Assembly: GCA_014898415.1 (NCBI GenBank)
Contig: RCTD01000013.1
Span: 1,054,001-1,118,000, forward strand
DNA: 64,000 bases
From: Stromatinia cepivora
Taxonomy: Eukaryota > Ascomycota > Leotiomycetes > Helotiales > Sclerotiniaceae
Direction of reading: 5' to 3'
Shown here: one piece after another, positions 46,269 to 58,079 of the stretch
Position numbering within the stretch: the stretch's first letter is position 1
Layout: every line of letters begins with the position of its first letter
The notes under the pieces: model-generated
Seen by the model: the letters and a program-made list of their open reading frames with translations, nothing else
What the model was told of the DNA's origin: nothing
The model's database searches: none
Program-made: the position numbers and the translations under genes

Positions 46269-46806
46269 CTTGGGCATGGATGAGATGAGGGGACAATCAC
46301 GAGGAAGGTGCAGAAGGAAAAGATGAGGGGTTGGACCTATTCGCTCTTTGATCTCCTTGGTTGTTTCTTTTGTTTTCGTGTATAACTGATTCCTTTTGAG
46401 TCTTGTTCCTTCGTTTGTTTTAGTATATGATGGTTCGAGATGAGTAATAGCATTAATATATTTCACTTGGCGTTCAATTCGTCGTCCCCTTAAGACTTGT
46501 TCTGTGTGATACTAATGCTGATTAGTATAGGCACATTTCTATAATATTTGGCCCCTACTTTACAAACAAGTGCTTTTCGGTAGGCAGAATACACCGCTTT
46601 CGCCACAACCCTTGCCCTCGAACATAATCATGATCTTGATATATCCGAGCATGGAGGATTTCAACTTATAGAAAGGGCGATCAAGCCTCGGCCTTGAGTG
46701 CTTGACTGCTTGGCATAATATATACCCGGCAATGATACGCCGTCTAGTAATACCCTAGGTTCATCAGCGGGATGTTTTGCCAAATGTCCGAGACAGCGGA
46801 GTACCG
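46269..46806. other. Intergenic, no gene seen
   Basis: 3' flank of the STAND/TPR gene; ordinary sequence up to the inverted-repeat element. Confidence 0.4.
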
Positions 46807-47026
46807 TACCGTATAAACTCACCAGATCCGTTCTACGCTTTCCCTATTATGGAATAAGTTTTGTGGGTATATGATTGGAATCATTGGATGGATTATAAAA
46901 GTGGATTGATAAGTTGAAATTTTTCGATCCACTTTGCTGATTCATCCACCCGGAAATAGGAAATAATAAATAACCCTATTCCATAATAGGGAAAGCGTAG
47001 AACGGAGTAGGTGAGTTTATACGGTA
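46807..47026. mobile_element. Foldback MITE with TA target duplication (Tc1/mariner type)
   Basis: The left end (from 46809) reads CCGTATAAACTCACC and continues through TCCGTTCTACGCTTTCCCTA to TTATGGAATA. The right end (to 47024) is the reverse complement of this over about 48 bp with only two or three mismatches. A TA dinucleotide flanks each end (46807-46808 and 47025-47026), as in Tc1/mariner insertions. The interior is partly self-complementary too (GTGGAT/ATCCAC pairs), so the whole about 216 bp could fold as a hairpin. It has no coding capacity. The element sits about 375 bp upstream of the endoglucanase ATG. Confidence 0.85.
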
Positions 47027-47401
47027 TCATGTCCCGTGTGGGGTCCCCACAAATTGTTTATATATATCCGGCCCGAGCCTCCGATTATCCCCTGTCTACA
47101 GATTGTCATGATGGATTCTCCATTGACCTATCTCATCAAGAATGTTCCTGATCATTTGGAAATTCCACCTCGATATATGAAGGGCGACAGGGGTACAAGG
47201 ATGTCTCGGAGCACCTCAATCTACCTAGATATTACCATAATTATGGATGAATCGGCAACATGGGAGCTGTTTCCCTTAGTCTATCTTGTATCTGTGTATA
47301 TAGGCACACTTGCTTGAAGCTTTTTTCTTCTCAGAAGCTCATTCTGCTTTTCCTTTACTTTTGCAGCTCAATTTTATGTTTACTGCGACAAAGTAATAGC
47401 C

Positions 47402-48984
47402 ATGCTTCTGAAAAGTCTCATCTCCACGATTGGAGTCTTCACGACTTCAGCGAGCGCTACCATATACTATGCAGGAGTTGCTGAAAGTGGTGGAGAGTTT
47501 GGAGTGTATAGTATGTGTTCCTGGAGTCGTCTCAGACTTTAGAATCGAGCATAGCCAAGTTGGCGTTGAAATGTTTGGTTGGTCTGGATTCAAAGATGCT
47601 AACACGAAAACAGGCGCGACAGGTACTGTAGGAACAGGATTGCCGGGGACATTTGGCCAGGATTATGCGTTCATCAACAAATCCGCAATTGATGTTTACG
47701 TGGACAAGAACAAGGTGTGTTAATCTAACTCTATCTCTAATGGCTCATGAGAAGAATAGTTTGGCGTGAACTAAAAGTAGTAACTAACGGCTTTGTAGGT
47801 AAACTTATTCCGTGTATCATTCCTACTAGAGCGAATGTGCCCTCTCGCTACAGGCTTAGGCTCTACATTCAACGAAACCGTAAGTTTCTCAATCATCTCC
47901 CCTCTTCATCATCAGCCGAGCTAACGTGTGGAACAGCATTACTCCTACTACGCGGATGCAATTAACTATATCACCCAAACCAAATCATCATATGCTATCC
48001 TAGATCCTCATAATTATATGCGCTATAATGATCCATCTTCACAACCATATTCTGGATCTGTGATAGGTAACACTACGGATCCAAAGGCTGCAACCACTGC
48101 ACAGTTTGGTGCATTTTGGGGGGAATTGGCAAAGAGATTCAAAAACAATCAGAATGTTATCTTTGCACTGATGAACGAGGTCAGTTATATTATCCATGAT
48201 TTCCATAACCTCTCTTTATACTTCCTATTACACGGAAGAAAGTAGTAGAGACTAATGAAAGTGCTAGCCCCACGATATGGCCACAAGCTTAGTAGTAAAA
48301 AATAATCAAGCTGCCATTACCGCCATTCGCAAAGCTGGTGCTAAAAACTTGTCAGTAGCATATTTATCATCTCAATAGTTGATTTTTATACTAATAAAAC
48401 ACAGGATCTTAGCACCAGGTAATTCATGGACAGGAGGACATTCCTGGACCGAAGGCAGCGACCCCTCCAGCGCCCTGATGCAAACCCTCAAAGACCCCCT
48501 CAACAACACCGCAATCGACATCCACGAATACCTCGATTCCGACTACTCCGGCGGCCATTCCGTCTGCTCATCACCCGCTCCCGACCGTCTCGCCCCTCTA
48601 ACCGCTTGGCTCCAAACCTACAATCTCAAAGCCATGATTACCGAATTTGGCGGCGCAAACGGCACAGAATGCGCACCATACATTCAAGGAATGGTCAATT
48701 ACATGGCGCAGAATGATGTGTATATAGGATGGACGGCCTGGGCTGCAGGACCCTTTTGGGGAACGGCTTCCCCGTGCTGTGCGGATTCGGCACAGTGGGG
48801 AAGTTTGGAACCGGGGAGTTTGGCTGGTGATGGAAGTCCTGGGTGAGTTTTCTTTATGAGTTGGTCGAGGGTTCCTGTGCTAATTGAGGATAGATTGTAT
48901 ACGACGGTTTGGTTGAAGACTATTCAACCTTTGTTGCCGAAGACCTTGCAGAGGTCGGGTCCGGCGACTGTGCATAGACATTAG
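47402..48984 (+). CDS. Secreted endo-beta-1,4-glucanase, GH5
   Basis: Seven exons (47402-47510, 47614-47714, 47799-47879, 47937-48179, 48268-48350, 48405-48842, 48894-48984) encode 381 residues. A signal peptide (MLLKSLISTIGVFTTSASA) leads into YYAGVAESGGEFGVYS, GTGLPGTFGQDYAFI, NLFRVSFLLERMCPL and DPHNYMRYN, all GH5 subfamily 5 hallmarks. The acid/base Glu is in VIFALMNEPHDM, split by an intron after NE. The nucleophile Glu is in AMITEFGGANGTEC. It cleaves internal beta-1,4-glucosidic bonds of cellulose outside the cell and would serve plant wall breakdown. No CBM1 cellulose-binding module is present; the catalytic domain starts right after the signal. A TATATATA box lies near 47058. Frame, splice sites and length all agree. 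Confidence 0.93.
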
Positions 48985-51032
48985 ATGGTGATTGAAATTT
49001 CGTGATTGGAATCAATAGGAAGTCACTTTTGTGCCGACTTGTCTTTCAGAATGTTACGCTTAAGGGCACTAAGGTAGTTAGTTCGATGTATATAAATATA
49101 AATTCCTACTCTGTCCCTCAGATGAGACGAAAGTTTGCGGAGTAGATCTCCTAACATCATTTTGCCACGTGCGGGGATACATATACTTCCTATCGTAATA
49201 CAAAATCCCTGTGCATTGCTCTGGAACTAATAACCAAGGTCAATACACTATGCTGTCAATTAGTTGTGACGCAATGAACAGAGTAATTACACACCAAACT
49301 CATAAATCATGTACTTAGATCCCATATTCCAATGCAGATTCGACGTGAAATGCTCCTTCAAATTCTTTAGACTTATCTAGATACTCTTTAAGACATTATT
49401 AGAACATTACTCGGTGTATAATTTAATTTATTCCTCCACAGCATACTTAATCAACGCCGTCAAAATAAAATAAAACTACGAACGTTTTCAGGGGCAGGAA
49501 GTAGTACAGCCTAAGCCCTACAACCAATACATACCTATGCGGTCGCGGGCAATCTCAATTGATTTTAGCGCTTCCATGCATAGATAACAAGGGGGTAAAT
49601 ATGACGCCAGTCCTTTACGACTTTGGGAGCTCTTGCTCCCAAACACTCTTGCTTTGAATTTTGGTACATCCGCAGCTAAAGTGGTCCATTGAAATAGCTA
49701 ACTCAGCCTTCCATAGTGCTTTCCCCTGCAGAAATCCTCACCCACAAGCACACATGGCATGCGCACATACATTTTTTGAGGATAACTAAGAGACGCCGAA
49801 AACAGGTGCAACAATATCGAAGTTCCCTTCTATAGTATCAACGAGGAAAGGTGACAATCACTAAAGGCTCATGATCAGCGACATCCTCATCCTCCGGTGT
49901 ATTTTTCCAAATCTCTCCAGATTTCAATTATGAGCTAAGAAAAGAAGAAAAAAAAATAGATAGATTTCTGAATCTAGGAAGACGTAACGCCTATGTGTAC
50001 AACTGGGGATGAATATGCAGGTATTAGCGTCACCTTTCCGCGGAGGAATAGGGAGTTTATAGCCTTGTAACTTGTCATGCATGACTAGTGCATCCAAAAT
50101 GACGGAGAGAAACATTGCTTCCTTCTATGCGCTGCGGTAGATTAACAATGTCAACGAAAAATCGGATGGAACATCTGCTGGTACTTTTTAAATGCTTCGC
50201 ATTATTAGCAAAGGGTAAGAGCCAAGTCAGAAGGGGGAAATCATTTTGCTTTCCTTGAATAGCTAGGTACCTGAGAGGGTGCTATTTTGGTTAGGAACTT
50301 AAAGAGATAATTTTGTATGCGCTGATCGAATGTGGTTGAGAGACAGAAGGTAGTTGGAGCTTGCGCACGATTAGTAAGCGAATAGACTTAGTCACATCTC
50401 CAATCTTCTAGACCTTATTAATTCAAACTTTAATTCCCTCCTCTTTATATATATGGCGGATAACTCCGAGGAACTTGATATGTATTATTATTATTCTTCT
50501 TCGCTTTATTATATATTAATTATACTTATATATATCTACAAATGTACCTAGAGGTTTGTTGATTTACGAACTTCGTTTTTCTTTTTCATATTTTAACTTT
50601 GGAAACCTGCTTTTCGCTCACACATTTTGGTGGATTTCCGCCAATCAGAGCTAAGTTAGCCCTGCCATCTACGAATCCTGTTCCAAGTTTTTTCTGTTTG
50701 GGGTCATCAATGTCGCCAACAGATCATCCCTAGGATGTTGCTGTCGCACTGCAAGATTCACTGCAATTTTATCTGCAAAATGACATCGTCGGCCCAAAAC
50801 AGGGACGCACCCCTGCGCAATACAGTAAATACATAGCAGGTCTTTATGTACACAGGACCCTCATATTGATTCCTTCTTGATAATCGGTTGCATATCTCTT
50901 TTGACTGGCCGTTTCTCTACTCTTGGAGTAGATACTGTGCTTCTCTTATTGATCTTCGACTCTCCAAGCCCGTGCCTCTTTGACAATTCCACCAGTTCTT
51001 CATTCTTGGAATAATAATCAACGATTGAGAAA
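48985..51032. other. Long intergenic region, no gene seen
   Basis: About 2 kb. AT-rich near 50440-50545 (TATATATATGG, TATTATTATTATTC, TATATATATC). No open frame with protein character, no inverted repeats noticed. The last few hundred bases form the promoter and leader of the DUF2985 gene. Confidence 0.45.
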
Positions 51033-53171
51033 ATGGCTCAGCAAGGCTCGTCACAATCTTCTCCCTCTTCGTCGACAACGGAGAATCCAATAGTAGCAGT
51101 TGGTAGGAAAGTCAAGTCGGTTTTGGGCACACACCAACGTCCTACCATTAGAATATATCGTGACTCTTCATCGAATGCAGAGTCACGAAAGGCGCCCTCA
51201 ACGAGAGACTTTTCAGAGAAATCCACTCCTGGCTCATCATCTCCTGGAAGTGCACAGCATAGCTGTGCAGGACCGCCTGAACAATCTGCCACTGGAGCAG
51301 CAACCCAGCCTCTTCCATCTCAAGGAAATGCATTTACCAATCGCTTTGGGTCACTTTTTAGTCGCGGGGAATACTCTACACAGCACGAGTCTTACGAGCA
51401 TGAATATGATCCTGACATGGTGGATTTGCTAGACGTTGTAGGCATGTGTAATGAGACTGATTGCTTAGCAAGTAAACTGACCCATTGCAGACCCAGAAAT
51501 ATCTACGCTTTCTACCCTTACCAATGTTCAAAACTCTCTCTTCGTGCCTCAAATGGGAGGCATTGTCAATCGTCAGCCTACATATAGACTTTCAAACGGC
51601 TCTGGAGAAGTACGCACTATTGATAAGATCAAAAGAAAGTTGAAGAATCTACGAAGTCCGGAAAATCGAGTGGATGATGATACATGGAAGCCGCCGAAGC
51701 TAGAATACGCTGTTTTACCTGATGGAGAAAGGCTTGTTGGTTGGGCTCCAGCCGAAGTTGACGAGCTGGATGATCGTGTTAGACATCAGCTTCATTCCCG
51801 ACGAGCGAAATTTAAGCGTTCATTGAAGGGTTTTAGGCAGTATGTTCGCAGACGTAAGTTAGCTCTTAGATCCGGGACCTAAGTTTTCTGACTAACGATA
51901 ATTTCGCAGCTTTGGGACTGTTCATCACAGTCTATGCAACCTTGATTACGCTATTCGGTGCAGCCTGGGTACTCTTTCTCATCGGTTGGATATCTTTAGG
52001 TTCCCGAAAAGCCTACATAGTCAACGTTGTCGATAACGTCCTAGTCGCTCTCTTCGCAATCATCGGTGATGGCCTAGCCCCATTCCGTGCAGTCGACACA
52101 TACCATATGGCCTACATAGCACACTACCACCGTAAAACTTGGAAACGCCGTGAAAAGCTAGGCCTTCCGGAACTATGGGATCATAATGATCTCCCGGAAC
52201 AACGCAAAGAGGATATCGCTCCACCTCCTCAAGTTGATGTTGAGAGTTTATGCGCCCGCCGAATGCCCAAAAGTTTCGCACGTAGAATCGCGCCACGTAT
52301 ACCAAAGAAATATGCCGACATGATGATAGCTCGCAACCAAACAGAAGTACAACCAAATTACGAATATACGGTATTATCTCCAGAAGAACAAAGTGTTCTC
52401 GAATTCCACGAGCGGAAATTCTCCAAAAGTCACACCTTCTACAAACCCCACGAAACAGAAACCCATTATGCATTTCCCCTCAAACTTCTCTTCGCCGTCG
52501 TCATCTTACTCGATTTACATTCTTGCCTCCAGATCACGTTAGGAGCGTGTACATGGGGAATCCCCTACCAACATCGACCATTCGCTCTCACTACCGTTAT
52601 TCTATGCTTTAGTATAACTTGCAACATCATGGGCGGAGTACTAATATCCATCGGTGACAAACGTACACGCAAACACGAAGTGATTGAAAGAATGATGAAA
52701 CAAGAACTTACATCCGAAGTCATCGAAACGATGAATACGCGAAAACTCAAAGAAGCGGAAGAAAGGGGAGAAATTGATCCGGAAATACGAAAGAGGAGAG
52801 AAGAAGAGAAGGAAAGGGAGGAAAATGAGGAGATTAGGAAAAGTTGGAAGAGTGTACCGAGTTTGCCAAAGAAGTTGTTGGGGAAGGGAGAGGATCATAG
52901 ACAGCCTAGTTTGCCGGTGGAGGAGAGAAGTTCGAGTTCGAGTACGCATGTGGATTCACCAAAGAGAGCGGGCTCTACCTCTTCGAAGGACAAAAGGTCG
53001 AGTGGAAGAGGTAGTGCAGCGCTACAGCCTGTACAAGAAAATCCAACGGTAGCTCAGCCGACTTATCCGCAGCCGGTGGCGAGAAGAGGAGAAGGAGTGT
53101 TATCGCAGAAAAAAGGTACGGGGCAGAAAGTTTTGGCGGGTTTCCGAAAGGCCGATTTGGATAGAAGTTAG
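51033..53171 (+). CDS. DUF2985 family membrane protein
   Basis: Three exons (51033-51441, 51491-51853, 51910-53171) give 677 residues. The N-terminal 120 residues are Ser-rich and disordered. Then come STLSTLTNVQNSLFVPQMGG, WKPPKLEYAVLPDGERLVGW and a basic RRAKFKRSLKGFRQYVRR just before the first membrane segment (PLGLFITVYATLITLFGAAWVLFLIGWISLG). A second hydrophobic segment is VDNVLVALFAIIGDGLAPFRAVDT, and two more occur at FPLKLLFAVVILLDLHSCLQITLG and TTVILCFSITCNIMGGVLI. This layout is that of the fungal DUF2985 family, of unknown function. The tail is a charged helix plus Ser-rich region. The first intron appears to be GC-AG (G|GCATGT...TTGCAG, 49 bp). A GT alternative seven bases downstream would give a 43-bp intron and a slightly different junction. 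Confidence 0.85.
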
Positions 53172-53610
53172 ATGGCATTTTCGTTCTCAGCTAAAATGGG
53201 TTTTATCTAAAGAGAAGACTAGAATGGGTCACATCTAGCGAAGAGAAGAGAAGATATACAATATTTCATACACTACCATTATTTCGGCGAGGCGTTCTAT
53301 ATGGGTCGGATGAGTGGGATGAGTGGATACCCTGGGTATGACATTAGATGGAAGTTGTGGGATGATAATGATTGTAATATAATGAATTTCAATATTTCTA
53401 TTGTGATCATACATAGAAGAGGTTTTTATATGTGAGAATACGTTTCGACATCTTAATCACTACTAGAGAATTGACGAGGAGATCAAGGTTTGAGGATAGA
53501 GTGGTGGAGCTTTGAGTTGATGGAGATGAGATGATCGTTCTGTCAAGACAAGACATCGACCTGGGTTTTGAACATCAGCAAACTCGTATCAATTCAACTC
53601 TCCATGCGCA
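53172..53610. other. Intergenic, no gene seen
   Basis: 3' flank of the DUF2985 gene, AT-rich, with GGGATGAGTGGGATGAGTGG as a short direct duplication near 53306-53325 with small variation. Confidence 0.4.
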
Positions 53611-54301
53611 TATCTGTTCCGGGCCATTGCGCAATATTGACATTCCGAAATCAACTTAGCTCATCCCGAAATATACTAGATTGTGAAATGAGCTAATTGA
53701 TACTGAAATTAGAAAAAGTAAAGGTATTCATAAATGAACTAAGTTTATATAAAAATAATATATTCAATATTCTAGTTTATTGGCTAATAAATTAGTATAT
53801 ATATTAATATAAAAGGCTACAATTTTATCGTCGCTTATATTTTCAATTTCATCGTCGTCCCTACCTCTATTTTCAGCTTCATCGTCACCATTTTCAATCT
53901 CATCATCATTTTCAACCCTCATCGTCACCATTTTCAACCTTATCGCTTTTTTCTTTTTATAAAAATACTTTTTCTATATTTATTGAACTAATATAGAAAT
54001 CACAATTAGAATTATCATGTAAATAAACGAATAATAATATTGAAATTAAATTTTTTAAAGGTTTTATAGGTTTTAATTGTTTATAAACCTTAATTATTTC
54101 TTAAATTAGTATAATAAAATTATGAAAAATATTTGTAAATGAACTAATTCATTTGCAAATAACCTCAATTTTGTTATATACAAATGTATTTCGAAATGAA
54201 CTAGCTTATTCCAAAATTAAATTCATTGATGAATGAGTTAGGGTATTGATCAATGAGTTAATTCATTTCGGAATCAAAGTAGTAATGGCCCGGAACATAT
54301 C
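53611..54301. mobile_element. AT-rich non-autonomous inverted-repeat element (MITE-like)
   Basis: Perfect 14-bp terminal inverted repeats TGTTCCGGGCCATT (53615) and AATGGCCCGGAACA (ending 54297), with further matching TTCCGAAAT...CTCAT about 15 bp inside each end. Each end is flanked by TATC (53611-53614 and 54298-54301), a possible 4-bp target duplication. The about 680-bp interior is very AT-rich, non-coding, and contains many variants of an AAATGAACTA/AATGAGTTA motif in both orientations plus TTTTCAAYCTCATCG-like repeats near 53850-53940. The superfamily is unclear. Confidence 0.75.
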
Positions 54302-54964
54302 AAAAACCATCGGAAAAAGCCAATGTGCGTTTAATATAAGGTTTCAATCATACAGGAAAAATTAATTTGATACGATGTGCCCCGTATCTCATAATGTCGG
54401 GAACTCAAGCAAAGTTTGATCTACCTACCTACCCTCACCAACTTGGAAAAGGATTTTTGAACGATTGATTTATCTTACCAGAAGAAATCATGACCATTAC
54501 TAGGTAATGCTCGGCATCGTATAATCGCATCACCGTCCAGAACAGAGTGCTCTCCTGTTATATTGCGTTATCTGGAAACTTCAACCAGCTGATACATATC
54601 AATCTAGTGCTCGGAATAGTTTCGCACACGCCTGGCTTCATTGCTAAGGAAGTATGAAAAAAGTTGAAGAAATTGTGCCAATTGTTTTTCATTGCTATTT
54701 TCTTATTCATTTTTCCGAAACTACCATCACTGATTTTCTAAATGAACGGTGGAGAAAATCACACACGACGAAAGGACTATGAATATATTCCGCAAGAGCA
54801 ACATTCATCACTTGTCGTCCAAAGTCGCAATTATTGGAATATGACAGTTTATTTCTCCGACCCACATTCGTCTCTACCACATAAAACTTCTACCATAACA
54901 TCCGATTCTAAAAATCCGACATAAGTTTTACGCAAGCTAGGAAGCGGACTGTCGTCTGAAGCGG
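54302..54964. other. Intergenic, no gene seen
   Basis: Between the AT-rich element and the 3' end of the small secreted protein gene. A 60-codon open frame at 54742-54924 has no support. Confidence 0.4.
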
Positions 54965-55402
54965 TTACATGGGAATCTTCGATGTTGGTGGAGGTTGAAC
55001 CCAGACAACTGTTTCATCACCACGTTTGTTTTGCTCCACCACACGCGTTGGGAAGACGACCCCCAGAGGCTCATCAACCCCTTTGCGATTAAGGGATGAC
55101 TCGATTGCCTTGCCCGCGGCTTCGACTGCATCCTTGTCGATTTGCGAACCTTCTTGATCTTCGTACGCATATCGGACCTGGATGATAGCGCTGGGTTCAT
55201 TGCGCTCAATAATGTCGGAGTTTTCTTCTGTTTGTTCGTGAGCTATTTGTTGAGATTTCAAAGGTGCTGGGTTTGGAATTTTGCTTATTTCTCAGATAGA
55301 AGGGGATAGGAGAGTTCTCTACATACCTTGTGGAACTACTGGAGTCGAAAGTCCAATGACGGCAAGGGAAGAAAGAACAGCGAGGAACTTTTGAAGATGC
55401 AT
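54965..55402 (-). CDS. Small secreted cysteine-free protein
   Basis: Two exons (55327-55402 and 54965-55266) separated by a 60-bp intron (donor GTATGT, acceptor CCCAG) give 125 residues. The N-terminus MHLQKFLAVLSSLAVIGLS is a clear signal peptide, with likely cleavage before or shortly after TPVVPQ. The mature part is acidic, helical at first (SQQIAHEQTEENSDIIERN), then has AIIQVRYAYED, a Lys/Asp/Ala-rich helix (DAVEAAGKAIESSLNRK), PLGVVFPTRVVEQNK and a short tail VWVQPPPTSKIPM. It contains no cysteine, unlike many fungal effectors. I do not recognise the family. TATATAAA lies about 85 bp upstream of the ATG, in good promoter position. It is probably exported; a role at the host interface is speculation. 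Confidence 0.72.
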
Positions 55403-58079
55403 GTCTGATGTTGATGTGATCACGGGGGTACTGATGATGGTATTTTTGAAACAATATCTATCCTCAAGTGAAGATATCACTTTATTTATATAATAGTCCG
55501 TCTCATTTTTCACATGCAAGATTTTCTAGTCGAAGACTCCCTTATGTTCACAGTGTCAGAGTATCGAGGTGATTATCGTATTGTGGAATCTCACAAAGGG
55601 TACGCGAGCAGTAAATCCCTCGGATAGCTGCGTGAAATAGATTTTAGTACTTATCTAATATTCCCCCCGATGCGCAGATATATTGTTTTGGCAGGATTTA
55701 CGAGTTGGAGATACATGATTATTGCTATTACACTTCACCGCCGTCATATACGCACATGTTGATGGCATCCATGACTCACATACACAAAATGAACCTGTAG
55801 TAACCGAGAGTGATTGTGTACCAAAGTTACATCCCACAAGCGTGAGACGCGAGCATAGCAAGCGCATTGCTTTGGGATACGAAGGTCAACACAAGATCGA
55901 CTTATCAGCTCCTTACTATTGGCGAATACCACTTTTTCGACCCCCATGATAGCAGAAATGCATATCGGTACTGAAGAAATCACGATAGATCTCTCTAGCT
56001 TCATCATATTACGGCTCACATTACATCGTGGAAGATATCCTCACGTGGTATCTACCTCCTGCCATGGGAACGTACATATAATGGTATACCAACTGCAAAT
56101 ATCCGAGCCTTGTATCTCATGCCGAGGAAGTAAAAGTATTTCTCATGATCTTGCCACAATATGATAGATGATTAGGGATATTTTTACCATTCTCATGTCA
56201 TGATCTTCGTGCTTGGATTTGACGTGTCTCTTTTCAATGATGCAAATAACGGCCAAATCCGAGAAGTTCACATGGTACGGATCTGATATTTATTTGTGCT
56301 TTTTGGTTATTTGGATCTGGAAGACAGATAGAGGTGACGGGTATGAAAATTATCATGTCATAACACATAATTCCCGCTCGTAACCCAAGTCTTTTGCCAG
56401 TGACTTTCCAAACTGTGTTCTAATCCAACACCATTGGCTTCAATCCGTCCGATCTCACATCTCCTCAGTCATCTCATCTCATTACAATATTCCTTTTGAT
56501 CTATTCGTCAAATAGTCCCATTAAGCGTCATATCGACTTTTCGGTTATACAACATATACAACTATCTATGTATATCAAGGAGACAGCCATGGGTATATAC
56601 CAGAGCGTTCATAGGAAAATGTTTCCGGTATTTGTTATCAGTATTATATTTTATATTTTATAGTAATGTTTATTATTGTATTAATTTACTGTATGTCATC
56701 GGGTAAGATGAGATACTTTGTACAAAATTCCTTGGTGGGGGTTGTATATTTTGGGGGTAGATTCATTTTACAGATGATCTTTTATATTTTGAAATTCGTG
56801 AGGGATTATGAGGATTTGTTTGATATCTAGATGACTTCTTGTAGCCATTGTACTTCCAAAACATTGTTCAAAACCCCCAAGAAAATAGTGAAAATAGCAA
56901 AAGCTAAGTCATCGCGTCACTGACGGCAATGACAACAACATTCATTGTGTATGATGCACTAACATCCTCAATTCAAGATCAAACTACAAAAAAGTAAACC
57001 AAGTTGCGCCAGGCTCTGGAACATTCTCGGGACATATCGTATCACCTTAGTAAAACTCTCCGATATAGATGATAGATTATATGCCGTCGCGGATCAAACA
57101 CTTCACTCGCCAGAGAGAGCGGTTATAAGGCAGTTGTTAGTTAAATACGTCATGGTTATGATCATGGTGATTTGATGAGATGAGGTGTTTTATTCGGAAG
57201 GGTGTTTGTTTTGGATATTTTTATGATGTTAGTGGGTTGGGAATAGCTTGGATGGGTTGAAACTGAAAGGAGAGGCGGGATGGTATGGTGGTGAGGGCTA
57301 GAATATTTGGCAGATAGGTAAATGGATTGATTGTATAGGGGAGATTTTTGTAAATATCACAAGTTAAATCGATTATGCCATAACCTACAGACGGAAATTT
57401 TTATACAATTCCCCTCCCTCCATAATGAGTATAGAAAGCTTGCATGGTTTTACTTACTTTAATAATAATATTCACAGGCACCATCATTCAGATAAAATAT
57501 CTCAATCCCAATCTCAAACTCCATCAGAATTTCCCTCACACACTACAAGTACACAGCATCTTCCTCACCCTTTTCTATGATCTCTTCCGTACCTAACCAA
57601 AATAACCTTAAACCAAACTCTCCCCTACATTCCATTTCCCGTGCTACTATTCCTCGTACTTTCATACTTATCCTCAATCTCAGCCTCAGTCTCAACGTCT
57701 CATGTGATAGTAGGTACATACGTTTCGAACAAAAATATCTAGGTTGTGAGTTGTTAACTTTTGATATGGTAGGTAGCATCAGTGTTTTATTTCCTTTTAT
57801 ATTCGTGATTGGGACGGTACTAAGTAGGTTTCAATGAAGATTGAAAAGAGGAGCTAAAGTGAAGAATGAAATGATGGAACGGGTGGGATTGTGACGAGAG
57901 ATAATGCATGGGTGAACTAAAATCCTTGGATCAAGACGAGGGTGGATATTAGTCACAACGCGTACTGTTTGCTAAGAAAATTTTCGAAATAATTTCTCTG
58001 ACATTGCCACAGCTTGTATATACCGTATAGACTATGCTCTTTTCCGAACCGAAGCTCGTCTTAATTAAACAGTTGACTG
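55403..58079. other. Long intergenic region, no gene seen
   Basis: About 2.7 kb. The first 100 bp is the promoter of the small secreted protein gene. The rest has short open frames only (55722-55949, 57577-57837) without protein character. A CTCAATCTCAGCCTCAGTCTC stretch near 57672 is a local CT-rich repeat. Confidence 0.45.
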
